Assembly: GCA_017439665.1 (NCBI GenBank)
Contig: JAFSIS010000062.1
Location: 1-64,000 of the forward strand
DNA length: 64,000 nucleotides
Reading direction: 5' to 3'
From: Lachnospiraceae bacterium
GTDB lineage: Bacteria; Bacillota; Clostridia; Lachnospirales; Lachnospiraceae
The translations under genes and the position numbers were made by a program. This document shows positions 16,768 through 26,200 of the stretch, one piece after another; position 1 is the first letter of the stretch; each line of letters starts with the position of its first letter. Under the pieces are notes generated by a model, which saw nothing but the letters and a program-made list of their open reading frames with translations, was not told the origin of the DNA and made no database searches.

Positions 16768-16944
16768 TCAGAGAAACTGGTTGTACTCCGGCTTATAATG
16801 GTAGTCGATGGTGTCCAGCTTTTTTTCTACCTCTTCCTTGTCCAGCTTCAGGGCTTCACAAAGAGCATCGAAGGAAGCGTAGTAATCTCTCAGATTTAAA
16901 TTTAAAAAAGATACAAGCATTACGGGATCGTTGGGAATCTTCAT
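16768..16944 (-). CDS. DUF4250 small protein
   Basis: 58 residues: MKIPNDPVMLVSFLNLNLRD, LCEALKLDKEEVEKKLDTID, YHYKPEYNQFL. The opening and the IDYHY...NQF ending are the hallmark of DUF4250, a short family widespread in Clostridia with unknown function. AAGGAGG stands five bases before the start, and a minus-strand promoter lies about 60 bases upstream. It is convergent with the ATPase gene. Confidence 0.85.
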   Translation of the reverse strand: MKIPNDPVMLVSFLNLNLRDYYASFDALCEALKLDKEEVEKKLDTIDYHYKPEYNQFL

Positions 16945-16979
16945 GGTAACCTCCTTTTTATCGTCCTGATTCTGGCTAT

Positions 16980-17008
16980 ACCATAAGCCGATGGGGTGAG
17001 AATGTCAA
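16980..17008 (-). promoter_or_regulatory. Promoter of the DUF4250 gene
   Basis: On the minus strand TTGACA, 17 bases, TATGGT, with the transcript reaching the AAGGAGG of the DUF4250 gene. Confidence 0.65.
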
Positions 17009-17123
17009 GTGGCTTTTCTTTACAAATACTCTTTGTTGAGCTAAAATAGAGCCTGTGATTCAGAAGAAAGACTGCCTTGAAGTCCGATCAGGGGAAGCGT
17101 AGGGAGCTGGAAAGGAATAGAGA

Positions 17124-17663
17124 ATGAGAATAGGATCAGGATATGATGTGCATAGATTGGTGGAAGGCCGCAGGCTGATCATTGGCGGTGTGGATATCCC
17201 TTATGAGAAGGGCCTGCTGGGCCATTCCGATGCGGATGTACTTCTGCATGCCATCTCGGATGCACTTCTGGGTGCTGCAGCTCTGGGAGATATCGGCAAG
17301 CATTTTCCGGATACAGAGGAAAAATGGAAGGGAGCTGACAGTCTGAAGCTGCTGGAAGCCGTTGGAGAAATGGTAGAGGAGCAGATGCTGTTCATTGAAA
17401 ATATAGATGCTACCATCATTGCCCAGGCACCCAAAATGCGTCCTCACATCGATCAGATGCGGGAAAATATTGCCCGGGCACTTAAGATCAGTATAGACCA
17501 GGTAAACGTTAAGGCTACAACTGAGGAAGGGATGGGCTTTACCGGAGAAGGAGCAGGAATCTCTGCCCAGGCCATCTGCCTCTTAAACAGTCCCACCCGG
17601 CTTTTTGATGAAAACCCGCAGAGCCAGGGGTGCGAAGGCTGCCGGGGCTGCCACGCCGGATGA
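17124..17663 (+). CDS. ispF: 2-C-methyl-D-erythritol 2,4-cyclodiphosphate synthase
   Basis: 179 residues. IspF cyclises CDP-methylerythritol 2-phosphate in the MEP route to isoprenoids, as a cytoplasmic trimer. Visible motifs are GYDVHRL (metal-binding D and H, residues 6-12), [20 protein letters not shown] (33-52), DIGKHFPDT and [19 protein letters not shown]. Usual length is 155-162; here the enzyme proper ends at AICLL near 156 and an unusual tail follows with four cysteines ([14 protein letters not shown]). The tail is encoded by sequence that continues as a duplicated block after the stop, so it may have arisen by local duplication. Confidence 0.95.
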   Translation: MRIGSGYDVHRLVEGRRLIIGGVDIPYEKGLLGHSDADVLLHAISDALLGAAALGDIGKHFPDTEEKWKGADSLKLLEAVGEMVEEQMLFIENIDATIIAQAPKMRPHIDQMRENIARALKISIDQVNVKATTEEGMGFTGEGAGISAQAICLLNSPTRLFDENPQSQGCEGCRGCHAG

Positions 17664-17726
17664 GAATTCCAGGGCAGATGAAAGGACAAAAGGGCTGCCA
17701 CGCCGGATGAAAGGACAAAAGGGCTG
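17645..17726 (+). repeat. Interleaved direct repeats at the ispF 3' end
   Basis: A 19-base unit beginning GGGCTGCCACGCC occurs at 17645-17663 and 17692-17710. A 21-base unit beginning GATGAAAGGACAAAAG occurs at 17677-17697 and 17706-17726. The first copy encodes the end of ispF and its stop codon. Confidence 0.8.
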
Positions 17727-17761
17727 TCCCACCAGATAATGAAACGAAGGAAGGAAAAGCC

Positions 17762-18829
17762 ATGGAAATCACCAGATTAACGAAGAAAAGATGTCTGACC
17801 ACCAGAAAGCTGTGGGAAACGGTTTTTACGGAAGACTCCCGCAAATTTGTGGATTACTATTATAAGGAAAAGGCTCCCCATAACATCGCCTATGTAACCG
17901 GGGAAGAACCCTATGATTCCATGCTTTTTTGTACCCCTTATCCGGTGGAGGTCTATGGCAGGCTGAAGGAGCTCTTCTATATCGTGGGAGTAGCCACAAA
18001 AGAGGAGTGCAGGCATCAGGGGAAAATGACGGCTCTGCTGATGACAGCCATGGAAGGAATGTATCGGGATAAGGTTCCTTTTACCTTTCTTATGCCGGCT
18101 GATCCGGCTATTTATGAGCCTTTTGACTTTTCCTATATCTATGAGCGTCCCCAATGGACCTTCCATGACGGACAGTTTCCCCTGGAGGTGCTTGAGCCGC
18201 TGATGGGAACGGAGGGCAGGCTTAAGCTGGATGGAAGTCAGGAAGGGGCAGAGAATGGATACAGCCTGGTCAGTCTTTCGGGACAGGGAAAAAAAGAAGC
18301 AAAACGGCATCGGCTGTGTTCCACCCTGGCAGACTATGCCAATAGCTGGCTTGAAAAAAATAAGCAGATTTTTGTAAAACGTAACAGCCACTATTATGAA
18401 CGGCAGTTAAAGGAAATAGAGGCCCAGAACGGAGATATTTTTCTTTTGGAAAAGGAAGGGAGTCTGGCAGGATTTTTCCTCTATGCCAGAGAAGGGGAAG
18501 AGGTTACGGTTCAGGAAATGATGGAAACCATTCCGGGAAGCTTTCCTTTTTTAACGGAAAAGGAAGAAGCAAAACCCATCATTATGGCCAGGATCATCCA
18601 TCTTGAGGAAATGATGAAGCTGGTAAAGAGTCCGGAAAACAGAGCGGTTCTGATTGATATTGAAGATCCGGATCTGCCCCAGAATGACGGGCTCTATCTT
18701 TGGGAGATCACACCCCATGGCAGCCGTGTAAGCCGGCAGAGAGAGGTGGGAGATGCTGAGGTTCGTATGACCATAAAGGAATTGACACCCTATCTCTTTC
18801 AGGGAGTTTTCCTCAATGAGATCGTATAA
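17762..18829 (+). CDS. GNAT-family N-acetyltransferase (Eis-like)
   Basis: 355 residues. The N-terminal half carries a GNAT fold: YIVGVATKEECRHQGKMTAL (residues 76-95) is the acetyl-CoA binding strand and pyrophosphate loop, followed by PFTFLMPADPAIYEPFDFSY. A second degenerate GNAT half and a C-terminal SCP2-like beta domain (EVRMTIKELTPYLFQG) follow, the layout of Eis-like acetyltransferases. These enzymes acetylate amines, including some antibiotics; the substrate here is unknown. It sits between ispF and cysE and has GGAAGGAAAAGCC before the start. Confidence 0.75.
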   Translation: MEITRLTKKRCLTTRKLWETVFTEDSRKFVDYYYKEKAPHNIAYVTGEEPYDSMLFCTPYPVEVYGRLKELFYIVGVATKEECRHQGKMTALLMTAMEGMYRDKVPFTFLMPADPAIYEPFDFSYIYERPQWTFHDGQFPLEVLEPLMGTEGRLKLDGSQEGAENGYSLVSLSGQGKKEAKRHRLCSTLADYANSWLEKNKQIFVKRNSHYYERQLKEIEAQNGDIFLLEKEGSLAGFFLYAREGEEVTVQEMMETIPGSFPFLTEKEEAKPIIMARIIHLEEMMKLVKSPENRAVLIDIEDPDLPQNDGLYLWEITPHGSRVSRQREVGDAEVRMTIKELTPYLFQGVFLNEIV

Positions 18830-18847
18830 AGGACAGGGAGCAGTCTG

Positions 18848-18877
18848 TTGACAAAAAATACAGGTTTTGCATATGCT
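18848..18877 (+). promoter_or_regulatory. Promoter upstream of cysE
   Basis: TTGACA, 18 bases, TATGCT, ending 28 bases before the cysE start. It would drive cysE-cysS and perhaps the following RNA-processing genes. No T-box leader is present. Confidence 0.75.
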
Positions 18878-18905
18878 AAAATATCCGTAAGCAGGAGGTG
18901 AGCGT

Positions 18906-19613
18906 ATGGGAATGATCAAACATATTCGGGAGGAAATAGCCCTGATCCGGGAAAGAGATGCGGCTATCCATTCTCCCTGGGAGGTTTTTTTATATCCCAG
19001 CTTTAAGGTCATGCTGCATTATCGGCTGGCTCATAAATTATATTTGAAAAAACACTATTTTCTGGCCCGGTGGATTTCCCAGAGGGCAGTACGGAAAACA
19101 GGTATTGAAATACATCCGGGAGCACAGATTGGAAAAGGGCTGTTTATTGATCATGGAAACGGAGTGATCATTGGAGAGACAACCATTATCGGAGACAACT
19201 GTACGCTCTATCAGGGGGTGACCCTGGGAGGAACGGGAAAGGAACAGGGCAAGCGCCACCCCACCATCGGAAATAATGTGATGATCAGTGCAGGAGCCAA
19301 GGTACTGGGTTCTTTTACCATAGGAGATAACTCCAAGATCGGGGCGGGAAGCGTGGTGCTTTCTGAGGTGCCGCCCAACTCCACAGTGGTAGGTGTGCCG
19401 GGTCGTGTGGTGAAGCGCAACAATATGGCTTATCCCCAGGAAACGCTGGATCAGGATCTGCCCGATCCCGTAAAAGAAGATATCAGCAACCTTCAGCATG
19501 CAGACAGCGTACTGACCAACCGGTTACTGGAGCTGGAGGAAGAAGTAAGGCTGTTAAAACGAAAACAGAGAGTGGAAGAAGCAAAAACAGCAGATTCAGG
19601 GAAGGCGGTATAA
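18906..19613 (+). CDS. cysE: Serine O-acetyltransferase
   Basis: 235 residues. CysE acetylates serine with acetyl-CoA, the first step of cysteine synthesis. The short N-terminal helical part (IREEIALIRERDAAIH) and the left-handed beta-helix hexapeptide repeats (IHPGAQIGKGLFIDHGNGVI, IGETTIIGDNCTLYQGVTLG, then IGDNSKIGAGSVVLSEVP) are clear; the catalytic DH...H set appears in FIDHG and GKRHP. The tail is a charged coiled coil (LLELEEEVRLLKRKQRVEEA) longer than in B. subtilis. CAGGAGGTGAG supports the start. It is 29 bases upstream of cysS, a cysteine synthesis and charging unit. Confidence 0.95.
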   Translation: MGMIKHIREEIALIRERDAAIHSPWEVFLYPSFKVMLHYRLAHKLYLKKHYFLARWISQRAVRKTGIEIHPGAQIGKGLFIDHGNGVIIGETTIIGDNCTLYQGVTLGGTGKEQGKRHPTIGNNVMISAGAKVLGSFTIGDNSKIGAGSVVLSEVPPNSTVVGVPGRVVKRNNMAYPQETLDQDLPDPVKEDISNLQHADSVLTNRLLELEEEVRLLKRKQRVEEAKTADSGKAV

Positions 19614-19642
19614 GCTGCCCCACAGCAGAATGAGAGGAAAAT

Positions 19643-21052
19643 ATGAAAATTTATAATACATTAACGAAGCAGAAAGAGGAATTTATCCCCCTGGAGGAAG
19701 GCAAGGTAAAGATGTATGTCTGCGGACCTACGGTATACAATCTGATCCATATTGGAAATGCCCGTCCCATGATCGTTTTTGATACTGTCAGAAGATATAT
19801 GGAATACAAGGGGCTGGAGGTAAATTACGTTTCCAATTTTACCGACGTGGATGACAAGATCATTAAGAAGGCCATGGAAGAGGGCGTGGAATCTGAGGTG
19901 ATCTCCGAACGCTATATTGAAGAGTGTAAAAAGGATATGGAAGGGTTGAATGTAAAACCGGCCACTACTCATCCTTTGGCTACAAAGGAAATAGACGGTA
20001 TGGTGGATATGATCTCTACCCTGATCAAAAAGCGCCATGCCTATCCGGCAGCAGACGGAACGGTCTATTACCGGACCAGAAGCTTTAAGGAGTATGGAAA
20101 GCTTTCCCATAAGAACCTGGACGATCTGCAGGGAGGAAACCGTTCACTGCTGGTATCTGGTGAGGAACAGAAGGAAGATCCACTGGATTTCGTGCTTTGG
20201 AAGCCCAGAAAAGCAGGAGAGCCTGCCTGGCATTCTCCCTGGTGTGACGGACGTCCCGGCTGGCATATTGAATGCAGTGTAATGAGCAGAAAATATCTGG
20301 GTGAGGAGATCGACATCCATGCCGGAGGCGAGGATCTGGTCTTTCCTCATCATGAAAATGAGATCGCCCAGTCCGAAGCAGCCAATGGCAAGACCTTTGC
20401 CCGTTACTGGATGCACAATGCTTTTTTAAATATTGATAATAAGAAGATGTCCAAATCTGCAGGAAACTTTTTCACGGTAAGGGATATCAGTGAAAAATAC
20501 GATCTGCAGGTGCTTCGTTTCTTCATGCTTTCTGCCCACTACAGAAGTCCCCTGAATTTTTCAGCGGATTTGATGGAGGCGGCAAAAAACGGACTGGAGA
20601 GAATCAAAACCGCGGCCGAAAAGCTTCGGGAGCTTCAGGCTAAGGCTTCTGATGGAAAGCTTACAGGCCAGGAGGAGGCTTCCCTGCTTGAGGCAAAGGA
20701 GTTTCTGGTAAAATTTGAAACTGCCATGGATGATGACTTTAATACGGCAGACGCCATTGCGGCTATTTTTGAGCTGGTCAAATTTGCAAATACCAATGCA
20801 AACGAGGAGAGCAGCAAGCCCTATGTGGATGCTCTGTTAAAGCAGCTCACCGATATGGCGGATATCTGCGGGTTGATCCTGGAGACGAAAGAAGAGATCC
20901 TGGATGAGGATATTGAGGCGCTGATCCAGGAAAGACAGGATGCCAGAAAGGCAAAGAATTTTGCCAGAGCAGATGAGATCCGTAACCAGCTTCTTTCCCA
21001 GGGAATTATTCTGGAAGATACCCGTGAAGGGGTGAAGTGGAAAAGGGCTTAA
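19643..21052 (+). CDS. cysS: Cysteinyl-tRNA synthetase
   Basis: 469 residues, class I synthetase charging tRNA-Cys. The HIGH-type motif is HIGN in PTVYNLIHIGNARP (residues 30-43), and KMSKS is present as KKMSKSAGNFF near residue 270. Zinc ligands are visible in MYVCGPT, HIECSVMS and HHENEIAQ. The C-terminal helical domain ends normally. The AGAGGAAAAT leader is close to the start. The order cysE-cysS-mrnC-rlmB-sigH is the standard Firmicute arrangement, with yacP missing here. Confidence 0.97.
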   Translation: MKIYNTLTKQKEEFIPLEEGKVKMYVCGPTVYNLIHIGNARPMIVFDTVRRYMEYKGLEVNYVSNFTDVDDKIIKKAMEEGVESEVISERYIEECKKDMEGLNVKPATTHPLATKEIDGMVDMISTLIKKRHAYPAADGTVYYRTRSFKEYGKLSHKNLDDLQGGNRSLLVSGEEQKEDPLDFVLWKPRKAGEPAWHSPWCDGRPGWHIECSVMSRKYLGEEIDIHAGGEDLVFPHHENEIAQSEAANGKTFARYWMHNAFLNIDNKKMSKSAGNFFTVRDISEKYDLQVLRFFMLSAHYRSPLNFSADLMEAAKNGLERIKTAAEKLRELQAKASDGKLTGQEEASLLEAKEFLVKFETAMDDDFNTADAIAAIFELVKFANTNANEESSKPYVDALLKQLTDMADICGLILETKEEILDEDIEALIQERQDARKAKNFARADEIRNQLLSQGIILEDTREGVKWKRA

Positions 21053-21166
21053 GGAAAGATTGATTAAAGCATTTTCCAGGTCCGGCAGTAGAAAGTCGTT
21101 CAGGACAGCATAGGAAAAAAGAGCATAGCCATAAAGAGCAAGCGGTTTGTAGAGGATGAAGGAAGT

Positions 21167-21604
21167 ATGGAAGAAAAAAGTCTGTTGGAGAAGCTGAAGC
21201 AGGAATATGATCTGCCCCAGGTGGATATCCGTACCATCAGCCCTTTGAATCTGGCCTTCGTGGGTGACGGGATTTTTGATCTGATCATTCGAACGATTCT
21301 GGTGGAAAGAGCCAACCGTCCGGCCCATGAGCTGCATAAAAAAAAGAGTGCTATCGTAAAGGCCCAGACTCAGGCCAGGCTCAGTGAGGTTTTAGAAGAG
21401 GTTTTAAACGAGGAGGAGCTGGCAGTCTATAAGCGGGGCAGAAATGCCAAATCCGGCACCTCTGCCAAGAATGCCTCTATCGTAGATTACCGCAAAGCCA
21501 CGGGCTTTGAAGCCCTGCTGGGCTATCTTTATCTGAGCGGCCAGGAGGACAGACTTCTTATGCTGGTAAAGATCGGTCTGAGCCGTCTGGAGCTTATGCC
21601 TTAG
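21167..21604 (+). CDS. mrnC: Mini-ribonuclease III
   Basis: 145 residues. Mini-III is a dimeric RNase III catalytic domain without the double-stranded RNA binding domain; in B. subtilis it matures 23S rRNA ends. The core is NLAFVGDGIFDLIIRTIL (residues 28-45, with the catalytic Asp) and KNASIVDYRKATGFEALLGYLYL (105-127, with the second acidic pair). Start ATG follows GAGGATGAAGGAAG. It lies between cysS and rlmB, another 23S rRNA enzyme. Confidence 0.95.
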   Translation: MEEKSLLEKLKQEYDLPQVDIRTISPLNLAFVGDGIFDLIIRTILVERANRPAHELHKKKSAIVKAQTQARLSEVLEEVLNEEELAVYKRGRNAKSGTSAKNASIVDYRKATGFEALLGYLYLSGQEDRLLMLVKIGLSRLELMP

Positions 21605-21699
21605 CCTGTCTAAAGACAGACTACTTTTTGAAAAGGGGTGTATGCTCCTGTCAGGAGACGGCAATGATGTTGCATTAGGAAATAGAAAGTGAAGGAAAT

Positions 21700-22446
21700 A
21701 TGGGAATTCAGGAAACAACAATAGAAGGAAGAAATGCCGTTATTGAGGCCCTCCGTTCGGGGAAAACCATTGACAAGCTGTACATTTTGGATGGCTGTCA
21801 GGATGGCCCCATCATGACCTTGAAGCGGGAAGCTAAAAAAAGAGATGTATTCATCAAATATGTGGATAAAGAACGGCTTGACCAGCTTTCGCCCACAGGA
21901 AAACACCAGGGAGCCATAGCCATTATTGCGGCCTATGAGTATGCCCGGGTGGAGGACATGCTGAAGCTGGCTTCCGAGAAGGGAGAACCGCCGTTTTTAT
22001 TTTTACTGGATGGGATTGAGGATCCTCACAATCTGGGAGCCATCATCCGTACCGCCAATCTGGCCGGGGCACACGGAGTGATCATTCCCAAAAACCGTGC
22101 AGCAGGGCTTACTGCCACAGTAGCCCGGACCTCAGCGGGAGCATTAAACTATACGCCGGTGGCCAAAGTGACCAACCTGGCAGGAACCATTGAGCAGCTG
22201 AAAAAGGAAGGCCTCTGGTTCGTTTGTGCCGATATGGGTGGTGAGACCATGTACAAGCAGGATCTGACCGGTCCCATGGGCCTGGTGATTGGAAATGAGG
22301 GTGAAGGGGTAGGCCGCCTGGTGAAAGAAAAATGTGACTTTATTGCCTCCATTCCCATGAAGGGAGATATTGATTCCCTGAATGCCTCAGTGGCTGCGGG
22401 AGTCATGGCTTTTGAGATCGTCAGACAGAGGTTAATGAAGCAGTAG
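21700..22446 (+). CDS. rlmB: 23S rRNA (guanosine-2'-O-)-methyltransferase RlmB
   Basis: 248 residues, SpoU family. An N-terminal substrate-binding domain (IEGRNAVIEALRSGKTIDKL) precedes the SPOUT knot with its motifs: LDGIEDPHNLGAIIRTANLA (residues 106-125), GLVIGNEGEGVGRLV (190-204) and IPMKGDIDSLNASVAAGVMA (214-233). These bind SAM and form the 2'-O-methyl transfer site for G2251. GTGAAGGAAAT precedes the start. It is placed in the conserved RNA-processing run before sigH. Confidence 0.95.
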   Translation: MGIQETTIEGRNAVIEALRSGKTIDKLYILDGCQDGPIMTLKREAKKRDVFIKYVDKERLDQLSPTGKHQGAIAIIAAYEYARVEDMLKLASEKGEPPFLFLLDGIEDPHNLGAIIRTANLAGAHGVIIPKNRAAGLTATVARTSAGALNYTPVAKVTNLAGTIEQLKKEGLWFVCADMGGETMYKQDLTGPMGLVIGNEGEGVGRLVKEKCDFIASIPMKGDIDSLNASVAAGVMAFEIVRQRLMKQ

Positions 22447-22528
22447 ACTGGTGGAAAAGTCAGTGGCTCATCAAGCAGCAGGCTGCATGTTCAAAAGGCC
22501 CGACAGATCATCATAGCAGGAGACAAGG

Positions 22529-23161
22529 GTGGAAAAAGACAGGATAAGCTCCGATGAGGAGCTGATTCTTCGTTATCGTGACGGGGAAGAGGGAATCATC
22601 GACCATATTATGGAAAAATATAAAAATCTGGTAAGAAAAAAAGCCGGCTCTATGTTTATTCTGGGAGGTGACAGGGACGATCTGATCCAGGAAGGGATGA
22701 TCGGCCTGTTTAAGGCGGTAAGAGATTACGATATGGGCCGGGATGTAAGCTTTTATCCCTTTGCAGATCTGTGTATTTCACGACAGATGTATACTGCGGT
22801 ACAGGCTTCTACCAGACAGAAGCATTTTCCACTGAATACCTATATTTCCCTTTACAGCCATGCCGGAAAGGATACAGGCGAGGTACAGGAGGGAGAGTCA
22901 CTGTTGAATGCTTTCCAGGGAGGAAGGGGGCAGAATCCCGAGGAAATGTTTCTGGAACAGGAGCGCATAGAGTGGCTGGAGACGGCTCTTGCAGAAGAAC
23001 TCAGCCCTCTGGAAAAACAGGTGCTGGATCTGCATATTACGGGGATGACCTACACCGAAATCGCCAAGGTATTGGGAAGGGATGAGAAATCCACGGATAA
23101 TGCCCTGCAACGGATCAAGCATAAATTACGGAAGATTTTGGAAGAAAAGAATGAAAAATAG
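22529..23161 (+). CDS. sigH: RNA polymerase sigma-H factor
   Basis: 210 residues starting at GTG after AGGAGA. Region 2 is DEELILRYRDGEEGIIDHIM ... DDLIQEGMIGLFKAVRDYD (residues 8-72), region 4 is LSPLEKQVLDLHITGMTYTE then IAKVLGRDEKSTDNALQRIK. Position after rlmB and overall length match SigH of spore-formers, which starts sporulation and competence transcription. The presence of a SleC-like cortex protein in the window fits a sporulating organism. A strong terminator follows 39 bases after the stop. Confidence 0.92.
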   Translation: MEKDRISSDEELILRYRDGEEGIIDHIMEKYKNLVRKKAGSMFILGGDRDDLIQEGMIGLFKAVRDYDMGRDVSFYPFADLCISRQMYTAVQASTRQKHFPLNTYISLYSHAGKDTGEVQEGESLLNAFQGGRGQNPEEMFLEQERIEWLETALAEELSPLEKQVLDLHITGMTYTEIAKVLGRDEKSTDNALQRIKHKLRKILEEKNEK

Positions 23162-23199
23162 GTGAAATCGAAGCTATAGAGCATCGGATGAGAGCCAGC

Positions 23200-23223
23200 A
23201 AGCCGCCTTTTGGCGGCTTTTGT
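23200..23223 (+). terminator. Terminator after sigH
   Basis: AAGCCGCC and GGCGGCTT form a perfect 8-bp stem with loop TTTT, then TTTTGTTT. It also excludes earlier starts for the exporter gene. Confidence 0.9.
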
Positions 23224-23247
23224 TTCAAAGAAGGACGAGGAGAACAG

Positions 23248-26200
23248 ATGATAGCAAAATTCAGTGTAAAGAAACCCTATACCGTACTGGTGGCAGTGGT
23301 GTTGATTCTTATCCTGGGCCTGGTATCTTTTACAAAGATGACCACAGATCTTCTGCCCAGTATTAATCTGCCCTATGTGATCGTTATGACCACCTACCCC
23401 GGAGCCAGTCCGGAAACGGTAGAGATGGCGGTAACGAAGCCGGTGGAGGCTTCTATGGCAACGGTCAGCAATATTGAGGGAATCAGTTCTGTATCGGGAG
23501 AAAACTATTCGCTGGTCATTCTGGAGTTTGCCCAGTCGGCTGATATGGATTCTGTCTCTCTGGAAATACGGGAGAATCTGGATCAGATCAAATCCTACTG
23601 GGATGATTCTATAGGAAATCCCGTTATCATGAAGCTGAATCCGGATATGCTGCCCATTATGGTGGCCGCGGTGGGAATAGAAGGGATGACCACTGCCGAG
23701 ATCAGCGATTATACGACGGATCATCTGATTCCGGAGCTGGAAAGTATTGAAGGCGTGGCTTCTGCCTCTGCCAGCGGACTTCTGGAAGAAAATGTACATG
23801 TAGTCATCCGCCAGGATAAGATTGATGCCATCAATAAACAGGTTTTTGGAGCCATTGATGTTGAGATGGAGGAGGCTGAACAGGAGCTGGCAGACGGACG
23901 TAAGGAGCTGACAGATGGCTGGAAGGAGTTGGATGACAGTGTGGCCGAGCTGGCAGATGCCCAGAAGGAGCTGGAAGAGGGTAAGCAGGAGCTGGCAAAT
24001 GGAAGGGCTGATCTGGAAACCGGAAAAGCTGATCTGGCTGCAGGTAAGGAGGAATTGGCGGCAAAGAAGGAACAGACCGCCAAAGAACTGGCCGATAAGT
24101 ATGCTCAGGTGGTGGATGGTCTGGCCCAGGTGGAGGCCAATATCGCCACCCTTTCCCTGACCATCCAGCAGCTTCAGTCCGGGATAAAGGAGCTGGAAGC
24201 AGGAGGAATGAATAAAGAGAGCCTTCAGCAGGCAGCAACCGGGATTGCTGCACTGCAGTCCGGTGTGAAGCAGCTTGGAGCTGCCCTGGAGCAGATTGCT
24301 GCAGGAATGGGAATTGACGATGTAAGCAGTATGACGATTCAGGCTATCGATACAGCTTTACAGAATTTACCGGATCCGGAGTATGCTGCACAGTGGAGTA
24401 CCCTGAAAGATAGTATCACAATGGCATTAGGAGATAATAGCTGGGAATCCGGAACCTGGGGAGACTTACAGACCGCACTTACCGAGCAGTCCACGGCAGT
24501 TTCAGAAGGCCTTAAAGCCTACACAACCCTGGAACAGACCCAGGCTGGCCTGGATAAGCTAAAGAGCACGAAGGCGGAGCTGGAGGCTGCTCTGGAAGCA
24601 CTTACCAAAGGAGAGATTGAGGCAGCCATCGGCTTCGGAAGTGCCGATGCACAGCTGGCCTATGGAGAGGCACAGCTGGAGGCGGCCCAAAGTCAGCTGG
24701 AAGCAGTGGAAAGCCAACTGGAGGCTGGCCAGGAACAGATTGATACGGGACTTGAGCAGATCGAGACTGCCAAAGACCAGTTGAAGGAAGCGGAAGACCA
24801 ATTGAAAGAAGGAGAAGAACAGCTGGAGGAAGCCAGAGCGGATGCTTATCTCAGTGCAGATATGAACGGGGTACTGACGGTGGATACCGTTAAGTCTCTG
24901 CTGACAGCACAGAATTTCTCCATGCCCTCCGGTTACGTGACAGAAGGGGATGTAGAATACCTTGTCCGTGTGGGAGAAAAGCCGGCAAATGTAGAGGAGC
25001 TGGCAGCCATGCCCATTTTGAATGTGAAAATGGATGGAGTAGAGGTGATCACCCTTTCCGACGTGGCAGACGTTTTCATGACCGATAACAGTGATGAGAT
25101 CTATACCAATGTAAACGGCAGTGCCGGTGTCATTCTTTCCATGCAGAAGCAGACCGGTTATTCTACCGGTGATGTGTCTGACCGGATCAACGAGAAGTTT
25201 GAGGAGCTGATGGCGGATAATGAAAACCTGATTCTGATCAATCTGATGGATCAGGGAATCTACATCGATCTGGTGATGGACTCCATTTTCGATAATATTA
25301 TTTTGGGTTTCGGTCTGGCCATTCTGATTCTGATTGTCTTTTTAAAAGATATTAAACCCACCTTTATTATTGCCTGCTCCATTCCCATCAGTCTGGTGGC
25401 AGCCATCGTCTGCATGTATTTCAGTGGAGTGACCTTAAACGTGATTTCTCTCTCCGGACTGGCTTTAGGCATCGGTATGCTGGTGGATAACTCCATCGTG
25501 GTGATCGAAAACATCTACCGTCTGCGGAATGAAGGGGCAACCATGAGGGAGGCTGCTGTGGAAGGAGCCAGAGAGGTGGCAGGAGCCATTGCTGCCTCCA
25601 CCCTGACCACAGTCTGTGTATTTGCTCCCATTATTTTTACCGAAGGAATTACCCGGCAGCTCTTTGTGGATATGGGACTGACCATTGCCTATTCCCTGCT
25701 GGCCAGTCTGGTAATGGCACTTACCGTAGTGCCGGCCATGGCTTCCAAGGTGCTGACCAGTACCAAGGATCCGACACAGGGCGGCTTTTTTGACAAAATG
25801 GCCGGAGGCTATGAAAAGGTACTGGATGTATCTTTGCGTTTTAAGCCTCTGGTTCTGATCGGAGTGGTAGTTCTTCTGGTCATCAGTGCGGCAGCTTCCC
25901 TGTCCAAAGGAACTGCCTTTATGCCTGAGATGGATAATACACAGCTTACGGTCAGCATTACTCTGCCTAAGGATACTCCCCTGGAGGAAACAGCAGCCAC
26001 CACCGATGAAGTCATCAGCCGTCTGGAAACCCTGTCCGATGTGGAAAATATCGGTGCGATGCTGGGGAGTGGAAGCATGTCTCTTATGGCAAGCAGTGAG
26101 GAAACCAATGCAACGGTCATTTATTTGACGACGAAAGAGGATAAGGAAAAAAACAATCAGGAGCTGGCGCGGGAGATCGAAACACTTCTGGCAGATATAG

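Noticed and set aside
16710..16949. 79-codon plus-strand frame after the ATPase
   Set aside because: It starts inside the terminator and is antisense to the well-supported DUF4250 gene.
23188..23247. Upstream extension of the RND exporter
   Set aside because: It would encode through the sigH terminator hairpin; ATG 23248 has a proper ribosome site and opens directly into helix 1.
23880..24840. Tandem DNA repeats in the exporter gene
   Set aside because: The repetition is at the level of heptads in a coiled coil; DNA units are too diverged to be a true tandem repeat.
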